Numbered from the stretch's first letter, positions 25,570 to 36,659 are shown. The stretch is 37,677 bases of DNA from DATAQC01 sp046263055 (GCA_046263055.1 JBHELO010000109.1:1-37677), one strand, 5' to 3'. Made by a program: numbers and translations. Notes: generated by a model not told the origin, from the letters alone.

Positions 25570-26283
25570 CTAGGCCCGGACGGGCGACGGCCGTCCCAGG
25601 CGACCAGCGGGGCCGGGCAGCCCGGCGGCGGCCAGCAACGACGCCAGCAGCGTCCTGCCGTCCTGGGACTCGGCGAGGGGATCAACGGCCCGCTCGGGGT
25701 GGGGCATGAGGCCCACCACGTTGCGGGCCGCCGAGCACACCCCGGCGATGTCGGCCACCGACCCGTTGGGGTTGTCGAAGTAGCGCAGCACCACCCGTTC
25801 GTCGGCCGTCAACTCGTCGAGGGTGGCCCGTGAGCACGTGTAACTGCCCTCGAAGTGATTGATGGGCAGGCGCACCACGTCTCCCACCGAGGCGGCGGAC
25901 GTGAGCGGTGATTGAACCGTCTCCACCCGAAGGTCCACGGTCGCGCAGAGAAACCGCAGTCCGCGGTTCTTCTGCAGAGCGCCGGGGAGCAGGCCCGCTT
26001 CGGTCAGCACCTGGAAGCCGTTGCAGATCCCGACCACCGGCCCCCCGGCGGCGGCAAACTCCGACACGGCGGACATGATCGGGGAGAACCGGGCGATGGC
26101 GCCGGGGCGGAGATAGTCACCATGGGCGAACCCGCCGGGCAGCACCACGGCTTCCACGCCGGCCAGGTGATTGTCGGCGTGCCAGATCAGCCGGGCCTCG
26201 CCGCCGAGGGTGGTGACGGCGTCCACCACGTCGTGCTCGCAGTTGGACCCCGGGAAGAGGACGACGCCCACCGTGGCGGTCAT
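25570..26283 (-). CDS. purQ: Phosphoribosylformylglycinamidine synthase subunit I (glutaminase)
   Basis: 237 residues, class I glutamine amidotransferase. The nucleophile is Cys87 in VGICNGFQ and the His/Glu pair is in LMPHPERAV. The N-terminus VVLFPGSNCEHD and VLPGGFAHGDYLRPGAIA are typical PurQ. It provides ammonia to PurL within the PurLSQ complex. The start follows purS by 13 nt. Downstream, the collinear cluster breaks: the next gene is on the other strand and purL restarts 621 nt away from its own promoter. Confidence 0.97.
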   Translation of the reverse strand: MTATVGVVLFPGSNCEHDVVDAVTTLGGEARLIWHADNHLAGVEAVVLPGGFAHGDYLRPGAIARFSPIMSAVSEFAAAGGPVVGICNGFQVLTEAGLLPGALQKNRGLRFLCATVDLRVETVQSPLTSAASVGDVVRLPINHFEGSYTCSRATLDELTADERVVLRYFDNPNGSVADIAGVCSAARNVVGLMPHPERAVDPLAESQDGRTLLASLLAAAGLPGPAGRLGRPSPVRA

Positions 26284-26296
26284 CGGGGAGCCACCG

Positions 26297-26542
26297 TCAT
26301 CCCACCGTCACCCGGGCGTCCTCGATCACCGGGTTGGTGAGGAAGCGCCGGCACAGCTCCTCCACCCGGCCTCGCGCCGACCCCTCGTCGTCGGCCTCGA
26401 CGGTGAAGCGGATGGCCTTGCCGACCCGCACCCCGGCCACGCCCGCGAAGCCGAGGGCGGGCAGCGACCGTTCGATGGTCGCGCCCTGGGGATCCGCCAC
26501 GTCGGGTCGGAGGGTGACCTCCACCATCACGGGGAACCTCAT
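26297..26542 (-). CDS. purS: Phosphoribosylformylglycinamidine synthase subunit PurS
   Basis: 81 residues, the normal size. The ferredoxin-like small subunit bridges PurL and PurQ. Typical features are VEVTLRPDVADPQGATIERSL, the GVAGVRVGKAIRF strand and LCRRFLTNPVIEDARV. It lies 7 nt after purC and 13 nt before purQ, so it is part of the same transcript. Confidence 0.95.
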   Translation of the reverse strand: MRFPVMVEVTLRPDVADPQGATIERSLPALGFAGVAGVRVGKAIRFTVEADDEGSARGRVEELCRRFLTNPVIEDARVTVG

Positions 26543-26549
26543 GGCCCGA

Positions 26550-27437
26550 TCATGCCCCGCCGGTCCACGCCTCGAAGGGCTTTCCGGTGATGCGCTCGTA
26601 GGCGGCCACGTAGCGGTCCCCCGTCTCCCGCACCACGTCGTAGGGCAGGAAGGGCGGCGGGGGCGTCTTGTCCCAGCCGCTGGCCTCCAGCCAGTCGCGC
26701 AGGGGCTGCTTGTCGAACGACGGCGGCGACGTGCCCGGCGACCAGCTGTCGGCGTCCCAGAAGCGGGACGAGTCGGGGGTGAGCACCTCGTCGCACAGGG
26801 TCAGGCGGCCGTCCACCAGCCCCAGCTCGAACTTCGTGTCGCAGACGATGAGGCCGCGGGCGGCGGCGGCGGCCGCCCCCTGGGCGTAGACCGTCAGGCA
26901 CACGTCCTCGGCCGCCCGGTACAGGTCCTCACCCACCAGCTCGGCGGCCCGGGCGGGCGAGATGTTCTCGTCGTGGAGCCCCTCGGCCGCTTTGGTGGAC
27001 GGCGTCAGCAGCGGCTCGGGGAGGCGGTCGGACTGGTCGAGGCCGGCGGGCAGCGGGATGCCGCACACCGTCTGCGAGCGCTGGTACTCCTTCCAGCCCG
27101 AGCCCGCCAGATAGCCGCGCACGATGAGCTCCACGGGCAGCATCTCCGCCCGGCGTACCAACATGGCCCGCCCGGCGAGGTCGGGCCCGAGGTCGGCGGC
27201 GCCCGGCGGGAAGTCGGCCACGTCGGTGGACACCAGGTGGCCGGGGACGATGTCGGCCACCTCGGCCAGCCAGTGGGCGGTCACCCCGGTGAGCACCTTG
27301 CCCTTGCCGGGGATGGGCTCGGTCATCACCACGTCGAAGGCGGAGATGCGGTCCGACGTCACCATGAGGAGCAGGCCGTCGGCGGCGTCGTAGATGTCGC
27401 GGACCTTTCCGGAGTACAGCTTGGGCAGCGGGGTCAC
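26550..27437 (-). CDS. purC: SAICAR synthetase
   Basis: 295 residues. It condenses CAIR with aspartate using ATP. Motifs: KLYSGKVRDIYD, LLMVTSDRISAFDVVM, MLPVELIVRGYLAGSGWKEY, ISPARAAELVG and LIVCDTKFELGL with the LCDEVLTPDSSRFW loop. The length matches the yeast-like, longer PurC type. The GTG start overlaps the purB stop (GTGA), indicating coupled translation. Confidence 0.97.
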   Translation of the reverse strand: MTPLPKLYSGKVRDIYDAADGLLLMVTSDRISAFDVVMTEPIPGKGKVLTGVTAHWLAEVADIVPGHLVSTDVADFPPGAADLGPDLAGRAMLVRRAEMLPVELIVRGYLAGSGWKEYQRSQTVCGIPLPAGLDQSDRLPEPLLTPSTKAAEGLHDENISPARAAELVGEDLYRAAEDVCLTVYAQGAAAAAARGLIVCDTKFELGLVDGRLTLCDEVLTPDSSRFWDADSWSPGTSPPSFDKQPLRDWLEASGWDKTPPPPFLPYDVVRETGDRYVAAYERITGKPFEAWTGGA

Positions 27438-28741
27438 GGAGCCACGTCCTCCAATGCGTCGAAGACGGCGCCCGCGTTGCGCAGGGCCCGGGCCAGGCTG
27501 AAGGCGTCGTCCAGGCGGTCGGGGCCGAGGGGCACCCGGGGGTCGGCCTCCAGCACGGCGCGGAAGGGGCGCCGGTCGCGGTAAGCAACGGCGGCGTCGT
27601 CCTGCACGATGCGGTAGGCGGTATCACGGGTCAGGCCGGCGGCCACCAGGGCCAGGAGCACGGGCTGGCTGGACACCAGGCCGTAGGAGCGGTCCAGGTT
27701 CTCGAGCATGCGCTCCGGGTGCACGACCAGGCCCTCCACGATCCGGCGCATGCGGACCAGCACGTAGTGGGCGAGCAGCGACGAGTCGGGCAGCACGACC
27801 CGCTCCACCGACGAGTGGGAGATGTCGCGCTCGTGCCACAGGGCGACGTCCTCGAGCCCGGCGCCCAGGTTGCCGCGCAGCACCCGGGCCAGGCCGGCCA
27901 GGCGCTCGGCGGTGATCGGGTTGCGCTTGTGGGGCATGGCCGAGCTGCCCTTCTGGCCAGCCCGGAACGGCTCCTCGGCCTCCCCCACCTCCGTCCGCTG
28001 GAGGTGGCGGACCTCGGTCGCGAACGACTCGACGGAGGCACCCACCGACGCGCACGCCCACAGGTACTCGGCGTGGCGGTCGCGGGCCACCACCTGGGTG
28101 GCGGGCACCGGCCGCAGGCCGAGGGCGGCGCACACGTGGCGCTCCACCGCCGGGTCCACGTTGGAGTAGGTCCCCACCGCGCCCGACAGCTTGCCGACGG
28201 CGACGGCGGTCCGGGCCGCCTCCAGGCGGGCCCGGTCCCGGTCGGCTTGCAGGCACCAGTGGGCCAGCTTCACGCCCATGGTGGTGGGCTCGGCGTGCAT
28301 GCCGTGGGTGCGCCCGGCCATGGCCACGTCGCGCAATTCGAGGGCCCGGTCCTTGAGGGCCGCCACCAGGCCCCGGCTGGCCACCAGGAGGACGTCGGCG
28401 GACCGGGCCAGGGTGGCGCACAGGGCGGTGTCCACCACGTCGGACGACGTCAGCCCGTAGTGCACCCAGTTGGCGGCCGGGGGCCCGACGGCGTCCTGCA
28501 CCACGTCGACGAAGGCGGCCACGTCGTGGTCGGTGACCGCCTCCCGGTCGTCGACCGCAGCCACCAGGGCGGCGTCCACCCGGGGGGCCCGCTCCCGCAC
28601 CGCCTTGGCGTCCTCCTCGGGCACCACGCCGAGGGCGGCCCACGCCTCGGTGGCCAGCACCTCCACCTCCAACCAGGTGGCCAGGCGCGCTTCGTCGGTC
28701 CACAGCGCCGCCATCTCGGGCAGCGAGTACCGGGGGATCAC
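27434..28741 (-). CDS. purB: Adenylosuccinate lyase
   Basis: 435 residues from GTG 28741, which gives the usual N-terminus IPRYSLPEMAALW; the frame is open to 28804 but that extension is not family-like. It cleaves SAICAR and adenylosuccinate. Motifs: HYGLTSSDVVDTALC, MAGRTHGMHAEPTT, SGAVGTYSNVDP and the signature GSSAMPHKRNPITAE. It serves both IMP synthesis and the AMP branch, next to purA. It starts 135 nt after purE; the gap contains the palindrome CCCCGTACGGGG (28763-28774). Confidence 0.96.
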   Translation of the reverse strand: MIPRYSLPEMAALWTDEARLATWLEVEVLATEAWAALGVVPEEDAKAVRERAPRVDAALVAAVDDREAVTDHDVAAFVDVVQDAVGPPAANWVHYGLTSSDVVDTALCATLARSADVLLVASRGLVAALKDRALELRDVAMAGRTHGMHAEPTTMGVKLAHWCLQADRDRARLEAARTAVAVGKLSGAVGTYSNVDPAVERHVCAALGLRPVPATQVVARDRHAEYLWACASVGASVESFATEVRHLQRTEVGEAEEPFRAGQKGSSAMPHKRNPITAERLAGLARVLRGNLGAGLEDVALWHERDISHSSVERVVLPDSSLLAHYVLVRMRRIVEGLVVHPERMLENLDRSYGLVSSQPVLLALVAAGLTRDTAYRIVQDDAAVAYRDRRPFRAVLEADPRVPLGPDRLDDAFSLARALRNAGAVFDALEDVAP

Positions 28742-28876
28742 GTCAGCCGCCCGCGCCGACGCCCCCGTACGGGGCAATTGCGCAAGTCGGGACCGGAGGC
28801 ACACCCCCAGCTCGGGCGATTGCCCCCAGCAGGGCGGCCTTTGGCGGGCGGCGGGCGGGCGAGGGCGGGAGCGTGG

Positions 28877-29320
28877 TCATCGGGACTGGCGGCGGCGGTC
28901 GTCGAGGGCGGCGGCCAGGCGGTCGTCGGTGATGGCCAGCATCTGGGCGACCAGGAGGGCGGCGTTCATCGAGCCGTCGATGGCGACGGTGGCCACGGGG
29001 ATGCCCCGGGGCATCTGGACGGTGGCGTACAGCGCGTCCACCCCGTTGAGGGCACCGCCCGACAGGGGGACGCCCACCACCGGCAGAGTGGTGTTGGCGG
29101 CCACCGCCCCGGCCAGGTGGGCGGCCATGCCCGCCCCGCAGATGATGGCGGCGTAGCCCGCCTCCCGCGCCCCTTTGGCGAAGGCGGCCACCCCCTCGGG
29201 GTCCCGGTGGGCGGACAGGACCCGCTCGTCCGCCTCCAATCCCAGCTCGCCGAGGGTATCGACGGCGCCGGCCATCTTGTCCTTGTCGCGGGGCGAGCCC
29301 ATGAGCACGGCGACTTTCAC
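28877..29320 (-). CDS. purE: N5-carboxyaminoimidazole ribonucleotide mutase
   Basis: 147 residues. It moves the carboxyl group of N5-CAIR to C4. Motifs: VLMGSPRDKDKM, VLSAHRDPEGVAAFA, IICGAGMAAHLAGAVAA and VVGVPLSGGALNGVDAL with the QMPRGIPVATVAI block. The start is GTG 29320 directly behind AGGAGG. The class I enzyme normally needs PurK, which is not present in the window. Confidence 0.96.
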   Translation of the reverse strand: MKVAVLMGSPRDKDKMAGAVDTLGELGLEADERVLSAHRDPEGVAAFAKGAREAGYAAIICGAGMAAHLAGAVAANTTLPVVGVPLSGGALNGVDALYATVQMPRGIPVATVAIDGSMNAALLVAQMLAITDDRLAAALDDRRRQSR

Positions 29321-29366
29321 GCAACCTCCTGAGGTCAGGACCGAACCTACCTGGGCAGTGCCGGCA

Positions 29367-30818
29367 TCACGATCCAGCGGTTCTTTCGCTCGAGCGGCGC
29401 ACTGAGCCTGGGCCTGGATCCTGAGGGTCGAAACGGGCGTCGGCGGCGCCAGCCGCAATGTCGGTGCGGTACTGCATGCCCGGGAATCGGACTTTAGCAA
29501 CGGCCTGGTAGGCCCGCTCCCGGGCGGCGGCCACCCCGGGGGCGACGGCGGTCACCGCCAGCACCCTTCCCCCGGCGGTGACCAGCGGCGGCCCCGAGGT
29601 GTCATCGACGGCCGCCCCGCCGGCCCGGCCATCGGCGCCCCCGTGCCGTCCGGCGCCGTCGACGCTACGGGAGCGAGCGGCGCCCAGAGAGCGACGGCCG
29701 GGCGGATACGCGCCGTTCGGGGCGGCGTCCGCCGGGTCGTGGTGGTGGCTCGGGGCCATGGCGGCGGCCACGCCGGCGCAGTACACCCGGACACCGGGCA
29801 CCGCAGCGGCCTCGGCCACGCCCCGGATGGGATCACCGGTACGGGGCGCCGCCGGGTAGCCGGGGGCGGCCAGGACGACGGTCACCGCCGCGTCGTCGGC
29901 GAACGACGGCTCGGACCGCAGGCGGCCGGCGGCGGCCTCGGCCAGGAGGGCGGCGAGGTCGCCGCGGTAGCGGGGCAGCACGACCTGGGCCTCGGGGTCT
30001 CCGAAGCGGACGTTGTACTCGAGCACCTTGGGCCCGTCGGCGGTGAGGATGACGCCCGCGTAGAGGACACCCCGGTAGTCGATGCCCCGGGTCCGAAGGG
30101 CGGCCAGCGTCGGCTCCACGGACCGCTCGACGACCTCGGCGACCACCGCCGGCCCGGCCACCGGCACCGGCGAGTAGGCACCCATGCCTCCGGTGTTGGG
30201 CCCCGTGTCACAGTCGCCCAGGCGCTTGGAGTCCTGGGCCGGGGCGAGGGGGACGGCCCGGGTCCCGTCGCACACGCACAGCACCGACACCTCGGGCCCG
30301 ACCAGGCCCTCCTCCACCACCACCCGACGGCCGGCGTCGCCGAATGACCGCCCGGCCAGCTTGGCGGCCACGTCGTCGGCCGCCTCGGCGCGCGACCCGG
30401 TGACGAGGACGCCCTTGCCGGCGGCCAGCCCGTCGGTCTTCACCACGAACGGCGGGCTCAGCGTGCCGAGGTAGTTCACCGCCGGCGCCACCTCGGTGAA
30501 CGCCCGGTGGCCGGCGGTGGGCACCCCCGCCTCCACCAGCAGGTCCTTCATCCACGCCTTGGAGCCCTCCAGCCGGGCGCCGTCCGCCCCCGGCCCGAAC
30601 ACCAGGCGCCCGGCGGCCCGGAGCCGGTCGGCCAGCCCGTCCACCAGGGGCGCCTCCGGCCCGATGACGAACAGGTCGGCGTCCACCCCCTCGGGGGGCG
30701 TGGGCACCGACATGGGGATGCCGGCGTTGCCGGGCGTCACTACCACGTCGGCGGTGGCGGCCAGGGCGTCGGCCAGGGCGTGCTCACGTCCTCCCGACCC
30801 CACCACGCAGACCCGCAC
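29367..30818 (-). CDS. purD: Phosphoribosylamine-glycine ligase with an internal insertion
   Basis: 483 residues against about 420-430 usual. It joins phosphoribosylamine and glycine with ATP. Family motifs: VVGSGGREHALADAL, TPGNAGI, VIGPEAPLVDGLAD, KTDGLAAGKGVLV, SKRLGDCDTGPNTGGMGAYSP, LEYNVRFGDPEAQV and GGRVLAVTAV. Between the normal AGV strand (residue 350) and PLVTAGGRVL lies an insertion of roughly 50 residues (about 353-408), rich in Gly, Ala, Arg, Ser and His (PSHHHDPADA, RRSLGAARSRS, GRHGGADGRAG). A polar tail of about 25 residues is also added. GTG 30818 is the start, 26 nt after purA. Confidence 0.93.
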   Translation of the reverse strand: MRVCVVGSGGREHALADALAATADVVVTPGNAGIPMSVPTPPEGVDADLFVIGPEAPLVDGLADRLRAAGRLVFGPGADGARLEGSKAWMKDLLVEAGVPTAGHRAFTEVAPAVNYLGTLSPPFVVKTDGLAAGKGVLVTGSRAEAADDVAAKLAGRSFGDAGRRVVVEEGLVGPEVSVLCVCDGTRAVPLAPAQDSKRLGDCDTGPNTGGMGAYSPVPVAGPAVVAEVVERSVEPTLAALRTRGIDYRGVLYAGVILTADGPKVLEYNVRFGDPEAQVVLPRYRGDLAALLAEAAAGRLRSEPSFADDAAVTVVLAAPGYPAAPRTGDPIRGVAEAAAVPGVRVYCAGVAAAMAPSHHHDPADAAPNGAYPPGRRSLGAARSRSVDGAGRHGGADGRAGGAAVDDTSGPPLVTAGGRVLAVTAVAPGVAAARERAYQAVAKVRFPGMQYRTDIAAGAADARFDPQDPGPGSVRRSSERTAGS

Positions 30819-30844
30819 CCGACGCCCGACCCCGGCCCTGCTGC

Positions 30845-32236
30845 TCAGATGACGAGGGTGCCGGGGCCGATGCCCCAGTCGTCGTTCCAGAGCTCGTCGC
30901 CCTCGTCGTCGTCGTCCTCGTCGCCGTCGTCCTCGTCGTCGGCGGCCTCCCCGGGCGGCGGGCCGAAGTCCACGAACTGCTCCCGCCCCGGGCCCACGCC
31001 CACCAGCCGCACGTGCACGCCCAGCTGGTCGGCCAGGAAGGCCACGTAGTCCTTGGCCGCGGGCGGGAGGTCGTCGAGGGACGTGGCCCCCGACAGGTCG
31101 GTGCGCCAGCCCGGCACCTCCTCGTAGACAGGGGTCACCTTGTGCAGAACCGACTGGTGGTAGGGCATGTGGGTGTAGCGCCGCCCGTCGCACTCGTAGG
31201 CCACGCACACCTTGAGGGTGTCGAAGCTGTCGAGCACGTCGAGCTTGGTCACCGCCACCTCGGTGAGGGCGTTGAGGCGGGCGGCCTGGCGCGCCATGAC
31301 GGCGTCGAACCACCCGGTGCGCCGCCGCCGGCCGGTGTTGGTGCCGAACTCGTTGCCCCGCTCGACCAGGGCGTCGCCCGCCTCGTCCTCCAGCTCGGTG
31401 GGGAACGGCCCTGCCCCCACCCGGGTGACGTAGGCCTTGGCCACGCCGATGACCCGGGTGAGGTGGCCGGGGCCCACCCCGGCGCCCGTGCACGCCCCGC
31501 CGGCCACCGGGTTGGACGACGTGACGTAGGGATAGGTGCCCTGGTCGAGGTCCAAGAAGGTGGCCTGGGCCCCCTCGAAGAGCACGTTGGCCCCGGCGTC
31601 CAGGGCGTCGTGGACGAGGCCGACGGTGTCGGCGATCATCGGCTCCAGGCGGGGGGCCAGCTCGCCCAGGTAGAGGTCGGCGATGTCGTCCGCCGACAGG
31701 GCCAGGCGGTTGTACACCTTGGCCAGGACCAGGTTCTTCTCCTTGAGGGCGACGTCGAGCTTCTCCCGGAAGATCTTGGCGTCCTGCAGGTCCTGGACCC
31801 GGATGCCGACCCGGCTGGCCTTGTCGGCGTAGGCCGGCCCGATGCCCCGCTTGGTGGTGCCCAGCCGGTTCTTGCCCAGGTGGCGCTCGGTCAGGCGGTC
31901 CAGCTCGTGGTGGTACGGCATGATCAGATGGGCGTTGCCCGAGACCTTGAGGCGGCTGCAGTCCACCCCCCGGGCCTGCAGGGCGTCCACCTCGTCCACC
32001 AGGACGGCGGGGTCCACCACTACGCCGTTTCCGATAACCGGGGTGACCCAGGGGTAGAGCACGCCGCTGGGCACGAGCTGGAGGGCGAAGGACTCGTCGC
32101 CCACCACCAGCGTGTGGCCGGCGTTGTGGCCGCCCTGGTAGCGGACGACCACCTGCATCTCCCGGGCCAGGAGGTCGGTGAGCTTCCCCTTGCCCTCGTC
32201 CCCCCACTGGGTCCCCACGACCACAGTCCCGGGCAC
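30845..32236 (-). CDS. purA: Adenylosuccinate synthetase with an acidic C-terminal tail
   Basis: 463 residues. It makes adenylosuccinate from IMP, aspartate and GTP. Motifs: GTQWGDEGKGKLTDLLA, RYQGGHNAGHT, TTKRGIGPAYADKASR, EGAQATFLDLDQGTYPYVTS and TGRRRRTGWFDAV. GTG 32236 is preceded by GGAGGAGA. The enzyme fold ends near residue 428 (REQFVDFG). It is followed by an unusual tail (about 430-463) with a near-continuous run of Asp/Glu and a tryptophan-containing end (DELWNDDWGIGPGTLVI). First gene of the purine cluster, with its own promoter and a repeat-bearing leader. Confidence 0.96.
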   Translation of the reverse strand: MPGTVVVGTQWGDEGKGKLTDLLAREMQVVVRYQGGHNAGHTLVVGDESFALQLVPSGVLYPWVTPVIGNGVVVDPAVLVDEVDALQARGVDCSRLKVSGNAHLIMPYHHELDRLTERHLGKNRLGTTKRGIGPAYADKASRVGIRVQDLQDAKIFREKLDVALKEKNLVLAKVYNRLALSADDIADLYLGELAPRLEPMIADTVGLVHDALDAGANVLFEGAQATFLDLDQGTYPYVTSSNPVAGGACTGAGVGPGHLTRVIGVAKAYVTRVGAGPFPTELEDEAGDALVERGNEFGTNTGRRRRTGWFDAVMARQAARLNALTEVAVTKLDVLDSFDTLKVCVAYECDGRRYTHMPYHQSVLHKVTPVYEEVPGWRTDLSGATSLDDLPPAAKDYVAFLADQLGVHVRLVGVGPGREQFVDFGPPPGEAADDEDDGDEDDDDEGDELWNDDWGIGPGTLVI

Positions 32237-32261
32237 GCGTCTCCTCCGACACACAACCGAC

Positions 32262-32303
32262 GGTCCGCGCAACTGGCGGTCCGCGCAACTGGCGGTCCGC
32301 GCA
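32262..32303. repeat. 16-bp tandem repeat in the purA leader
   Basis: GGTCCGCGCAACTGGC occurs twice exactly (32262-32277 and 32278-32293), followed by a third partial copy of ten bases (32294-32303). It lies between the purA -10 and its ribosome binding site, so it is transcribed. Confidence 0.9.
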
Positions 32304-32308
32304 TCATA
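32303..32308 (-). promoter_or_regulatory. -10 element of the purA operon
   Basis: On the minus strand TATGAT matches the consensus at five of six positions and lies about 67 nt before the purA GTG, just upstream of the tandem repeat. The -35 region is GC-rich and has no match. Confidence 0.5.
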
Positions 32309-32347
32309 GGCGGCCGGGCGCCGATCCCCCGCCGAAATGCCGCCTGC

Positions 32348-32353
32348 TAGACA
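32348..32353 (+). promoter_or_regulatory. Possible -10 of the histidine phosphatase gene
   Basis: TAGACA stands 6 nt before GTG 32360, the leaderless geometry also seen at 14998 and 24955, but the last base is not T. It would be divergent from the purA promoter. Confidence 0.3.
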
Positions 32354-32359
32354 CCCGCC

Positions 32360-32995
32360 GTGGCCGCCCGCCTCCTCCTGCTCCGCCACGGCCAGTCAAC
32401 CTGGAACGCCCAGGGCCGGTGGCAGGGGTGGTCGGACCCGCCGCTGTCCGACCTCGGGCGGGAGCAGGCGGCCGAGGTGGGCGCGCGCCTGCGGGAGGCG
32501 GGCGCCGGGCTGGGCCTGGTCGACGTGGCCGCATCCGACCTGGACCGGGCCCGCTCCACCGCCGCCATCCTGGCCGGTGCCGCCGGGCTGGGGCCGGTGA
32601 CCGTGGACCCCGACCTCCGGGAGTACGACGTGGGCGACTGGGAGGGCCTGACCCGCCCCGAGATCGAGGCCGGCTGGCCCACCCAGCTCCAGGCCTGGCG
32701 GGAGGGACGGCTCCTGGCCACGCCCGGCGGGGAGACGCGGTCGGCCTTCCTGGCCCGGATCGGGGCGGCCCTGGGCCGGGCCGGGCGGGCCCACACGGTG
32801 GCCACGCCGGGGTTGATCGTCACCCATGGTGGCGTGATCCGGGCCGCCGAGCAGACGGCCGGCGGGAACCGGTCGGGGGTGATAGACAACCTTGCTGGCC
32901 GGTGGTTCACGGTCGAGGACGACGGTCGGCTCCGGGCAGGCGAGCGGGCCGCCTTCCTGGCCACGCCTCACCGGACGTCGCCGCCGTCCCCCTGA
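32360..32995 (+). CDS. Histidine phosphatase (phosphoglycerate mutase-like) family protein
   Basis: 211 residues. The phosphohistidine motif LLLRHGQSTWN (His10) is at the N-terminus. The remaining catalytic residues are in SDLDRARSTA, the acid in REYDVGDWEGL and the second His in IVTHGGVIRAA. It belongs to the branch-1 phosphatases (CobC/GpmB/MSMEG-type acid phosphatases), not the cofactor-dependent mutase proper; the substrate is unknown. GTG 32360 is divergent from purA. A nucleotide or pathway phosphate would be a natural substrate next to purine genes, but this is only context. Confidence 0.85.
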   Translation: MAARLLLLRHGQSTWNAQGRWQGWSDPPLSDLGREQAAEVGARLREAGAGLGLVDVAASDLDRARSTAAILAGAAGLGPVTVDPDLREYDVGDWEGLTRPEIEAGWPTQLQAWREGRLLATPGGETRSAFLARIGAALGRAGRAHTVATPGLIVTHGGVIRAAEQTAGGNRSGVIDNLAGRWFTVEDDGRLRAGERAAFLATPHRTSPPSP

Positions 32996-33062
32996 GCATC
33001 CACGTTGGGAGGCGCACGGCGAAGATCTGACTTCAGACGGGCAGACGACGAGCCGAACTGAA

Positions 33063-33079
33063 CCCCAGGGGCGCTGGGG
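33063..33079 (+). terminator. Hairpin after the histidine phosphatase gene
   Basis: CCCCAG/CTGGGG with a 5-nt loop, about 68 nt after the stop at 32995 and before the next gene at 33125. No T-run. Confidence 0.4.
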
Positions 33080-33124
33080 CCCCTTACTCATAGGAACCCA
33101 GCGCGCCGGAGGCGGTCAACGCCC

Positions 33125-33985
33125 ATGCCTGTCTCGAACGGTCCCACCAGCGTCCCCCTCCCCGACGGGCTCAGCGTCGCGCCCGCCGGGCCCGTCGCCG
33201 CCCAGCCCGGCCAGGCCGTGGAGCTGGGGGTCAGGCTGCCGGCGGGGGCCGGAGCCGGCCGGCCTGCCCCCCCGCCCGTGACCGCGGTCACCTGGACGGT
33301 GACCGACCTGGGCGGGCGGCCCCTCGTGGCCGGGAGGGACTTCCTGGCCCCCGACGGCCTGTGCCGGCCGACCGCCAGCTTCGTCTTCCCCACCCAGCTC
33401 GCTCCCGCTCCCGGCCGGGCCCGGGTCCAGGTGCGGGCCACGGTGAGCGTCGAGGGCACGGGCGACGGCGCCCGCGCCGCCGCGTCGGCACCCGCTCCGG
33501 CGGGCGCGGGGACCCCGGGGGCGGCGGCGGCGGGGAGACCGGCGGCGGGGGCGTCCGCCGGGGCGTGGACGCTGGCCCCCGTCACGGTGACGCTGCCGGT
33601 GCTGGGGGCCGACCAGGTGCGGGCGCTGCTGGTTCACGTTGGCCGGACCTTGCGCCTCGTCACTGGCCGGCGCCGCCGGTCCCACCTGATTGTGGCCGGC
33701 CCCCGGCCGACGCTGGACCTGGTGGGCCGTGGCCCACTGCCGGTGACCGTCACCCCCCGCTGGGGGGGCCGAGGGTGTGGGCGTGGCGCCCGGCCGGCGG
33801 GAGGCGGTGGCTTCCGGCTGTCGGTGGACGTGCCCGGGGTCGGCCCGATCGAGACTGGCCTGCTGTCGCTGCCGGCGTCGGCGGGCGGCGCCCATGGCCG
33901 GCGCCCCCGCTGCGGTGGGATGGCCCGCCACCACCACCGGCGATCCGGCCCCAGCCGGCCCGGGCCCTTCTTCGGCAAGGGCTGA
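33125..33985 (+). CDS. Hypothetical protein with an Ig-like beta domain and disordered tail
   Basis: 286 residues, ATG 33125 with GGAGG 11 nt upstream. Residues 15-110 read like an Ig/CARDB-type beta-sandwich (AVTWTVTDLGGRPLVAGRDF, SFVFPTQLAPA, RVQVRATVSVEG). A long Ala/Gly/Pro linker follows. Then comes a second beta-rich stretch (VTVTLPVLG, LRLVTGRRRRSHLIVAG) and a low-complexity Arg/Gly/His end. No signal peptide is seen. The first 200 residues have convincing codon bias; the last 60 are less certain and a frameshift cannot be excluded. Function unknown. Confidence 0.55.
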   Translation: MPVSNGPTSVPLPDGLSVAPAGPVAAQPGQAVELGVRLPAGAGAGRPAPPPVTAVTWTVTDLGGRPLVAGRDFLAPDGLCRPTASFVFPTQLAPAPGRARVQVRATVSVEGTGDGARAAASAPAPAGAGTPGAAAAGRPAAGASAGAWTLAPVTVTLPVLGADQVRALLVHVGRTLRLVTGRRRRSHLIVAGPRPTLDLVGRGPLPVTVTPRWGGRGCGRGARPAGGGGFRLSVDVPGVGPIETGLLSLPASAGGAHGRRPRCGGMARHHHRRSGPSRPGPFFGKG

Positions 33986-34016
33986 GCGGCGAGACGGCCA
34001 CCCGATCGCCCGGTCA

Positions 34017-34036
34017 GCTCGTCGCGGTGGACGAGC
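34017..34036. terminator. Hairpin between two convergent genes
   Basis: GCTCGTC/GACGAGC with loop GCGGTG, a perfect 7-bp stem in the 88-nt gap between the stops at 33985 and 34074. Probably ends clpB and/or the plus-strand gene; no T-run. Confidence 0.4.
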
Positions 34037-34073
34037 CGCTTCGCGCGCCGGTAGCAGCCCTGGGGCGCCGCCG

Positions 34074-36581
<2,508 letters not shown>

Positions 36582-36629
36582 CGGGGTGTTGGGGTCCTCC
36601 TGCGATCGGGGTTCCAGTGCCACACAAGC

Positions 36630-36659
36630 AACTAAGAAACTTGATACCACTCCTAACAA
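36630..36659 (-). promoter_or_regulatory. Probable clpB promoter
   Basis: On the minus strand TTGTTA (36659-36654) and TTAGTT (36635-36630) lie 18 bp apart, about 49 nt before the clpB start. The HAIR-like repeat covers the -35 and half of the spacer, a layout that suits repression. Confidence 0.4.
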
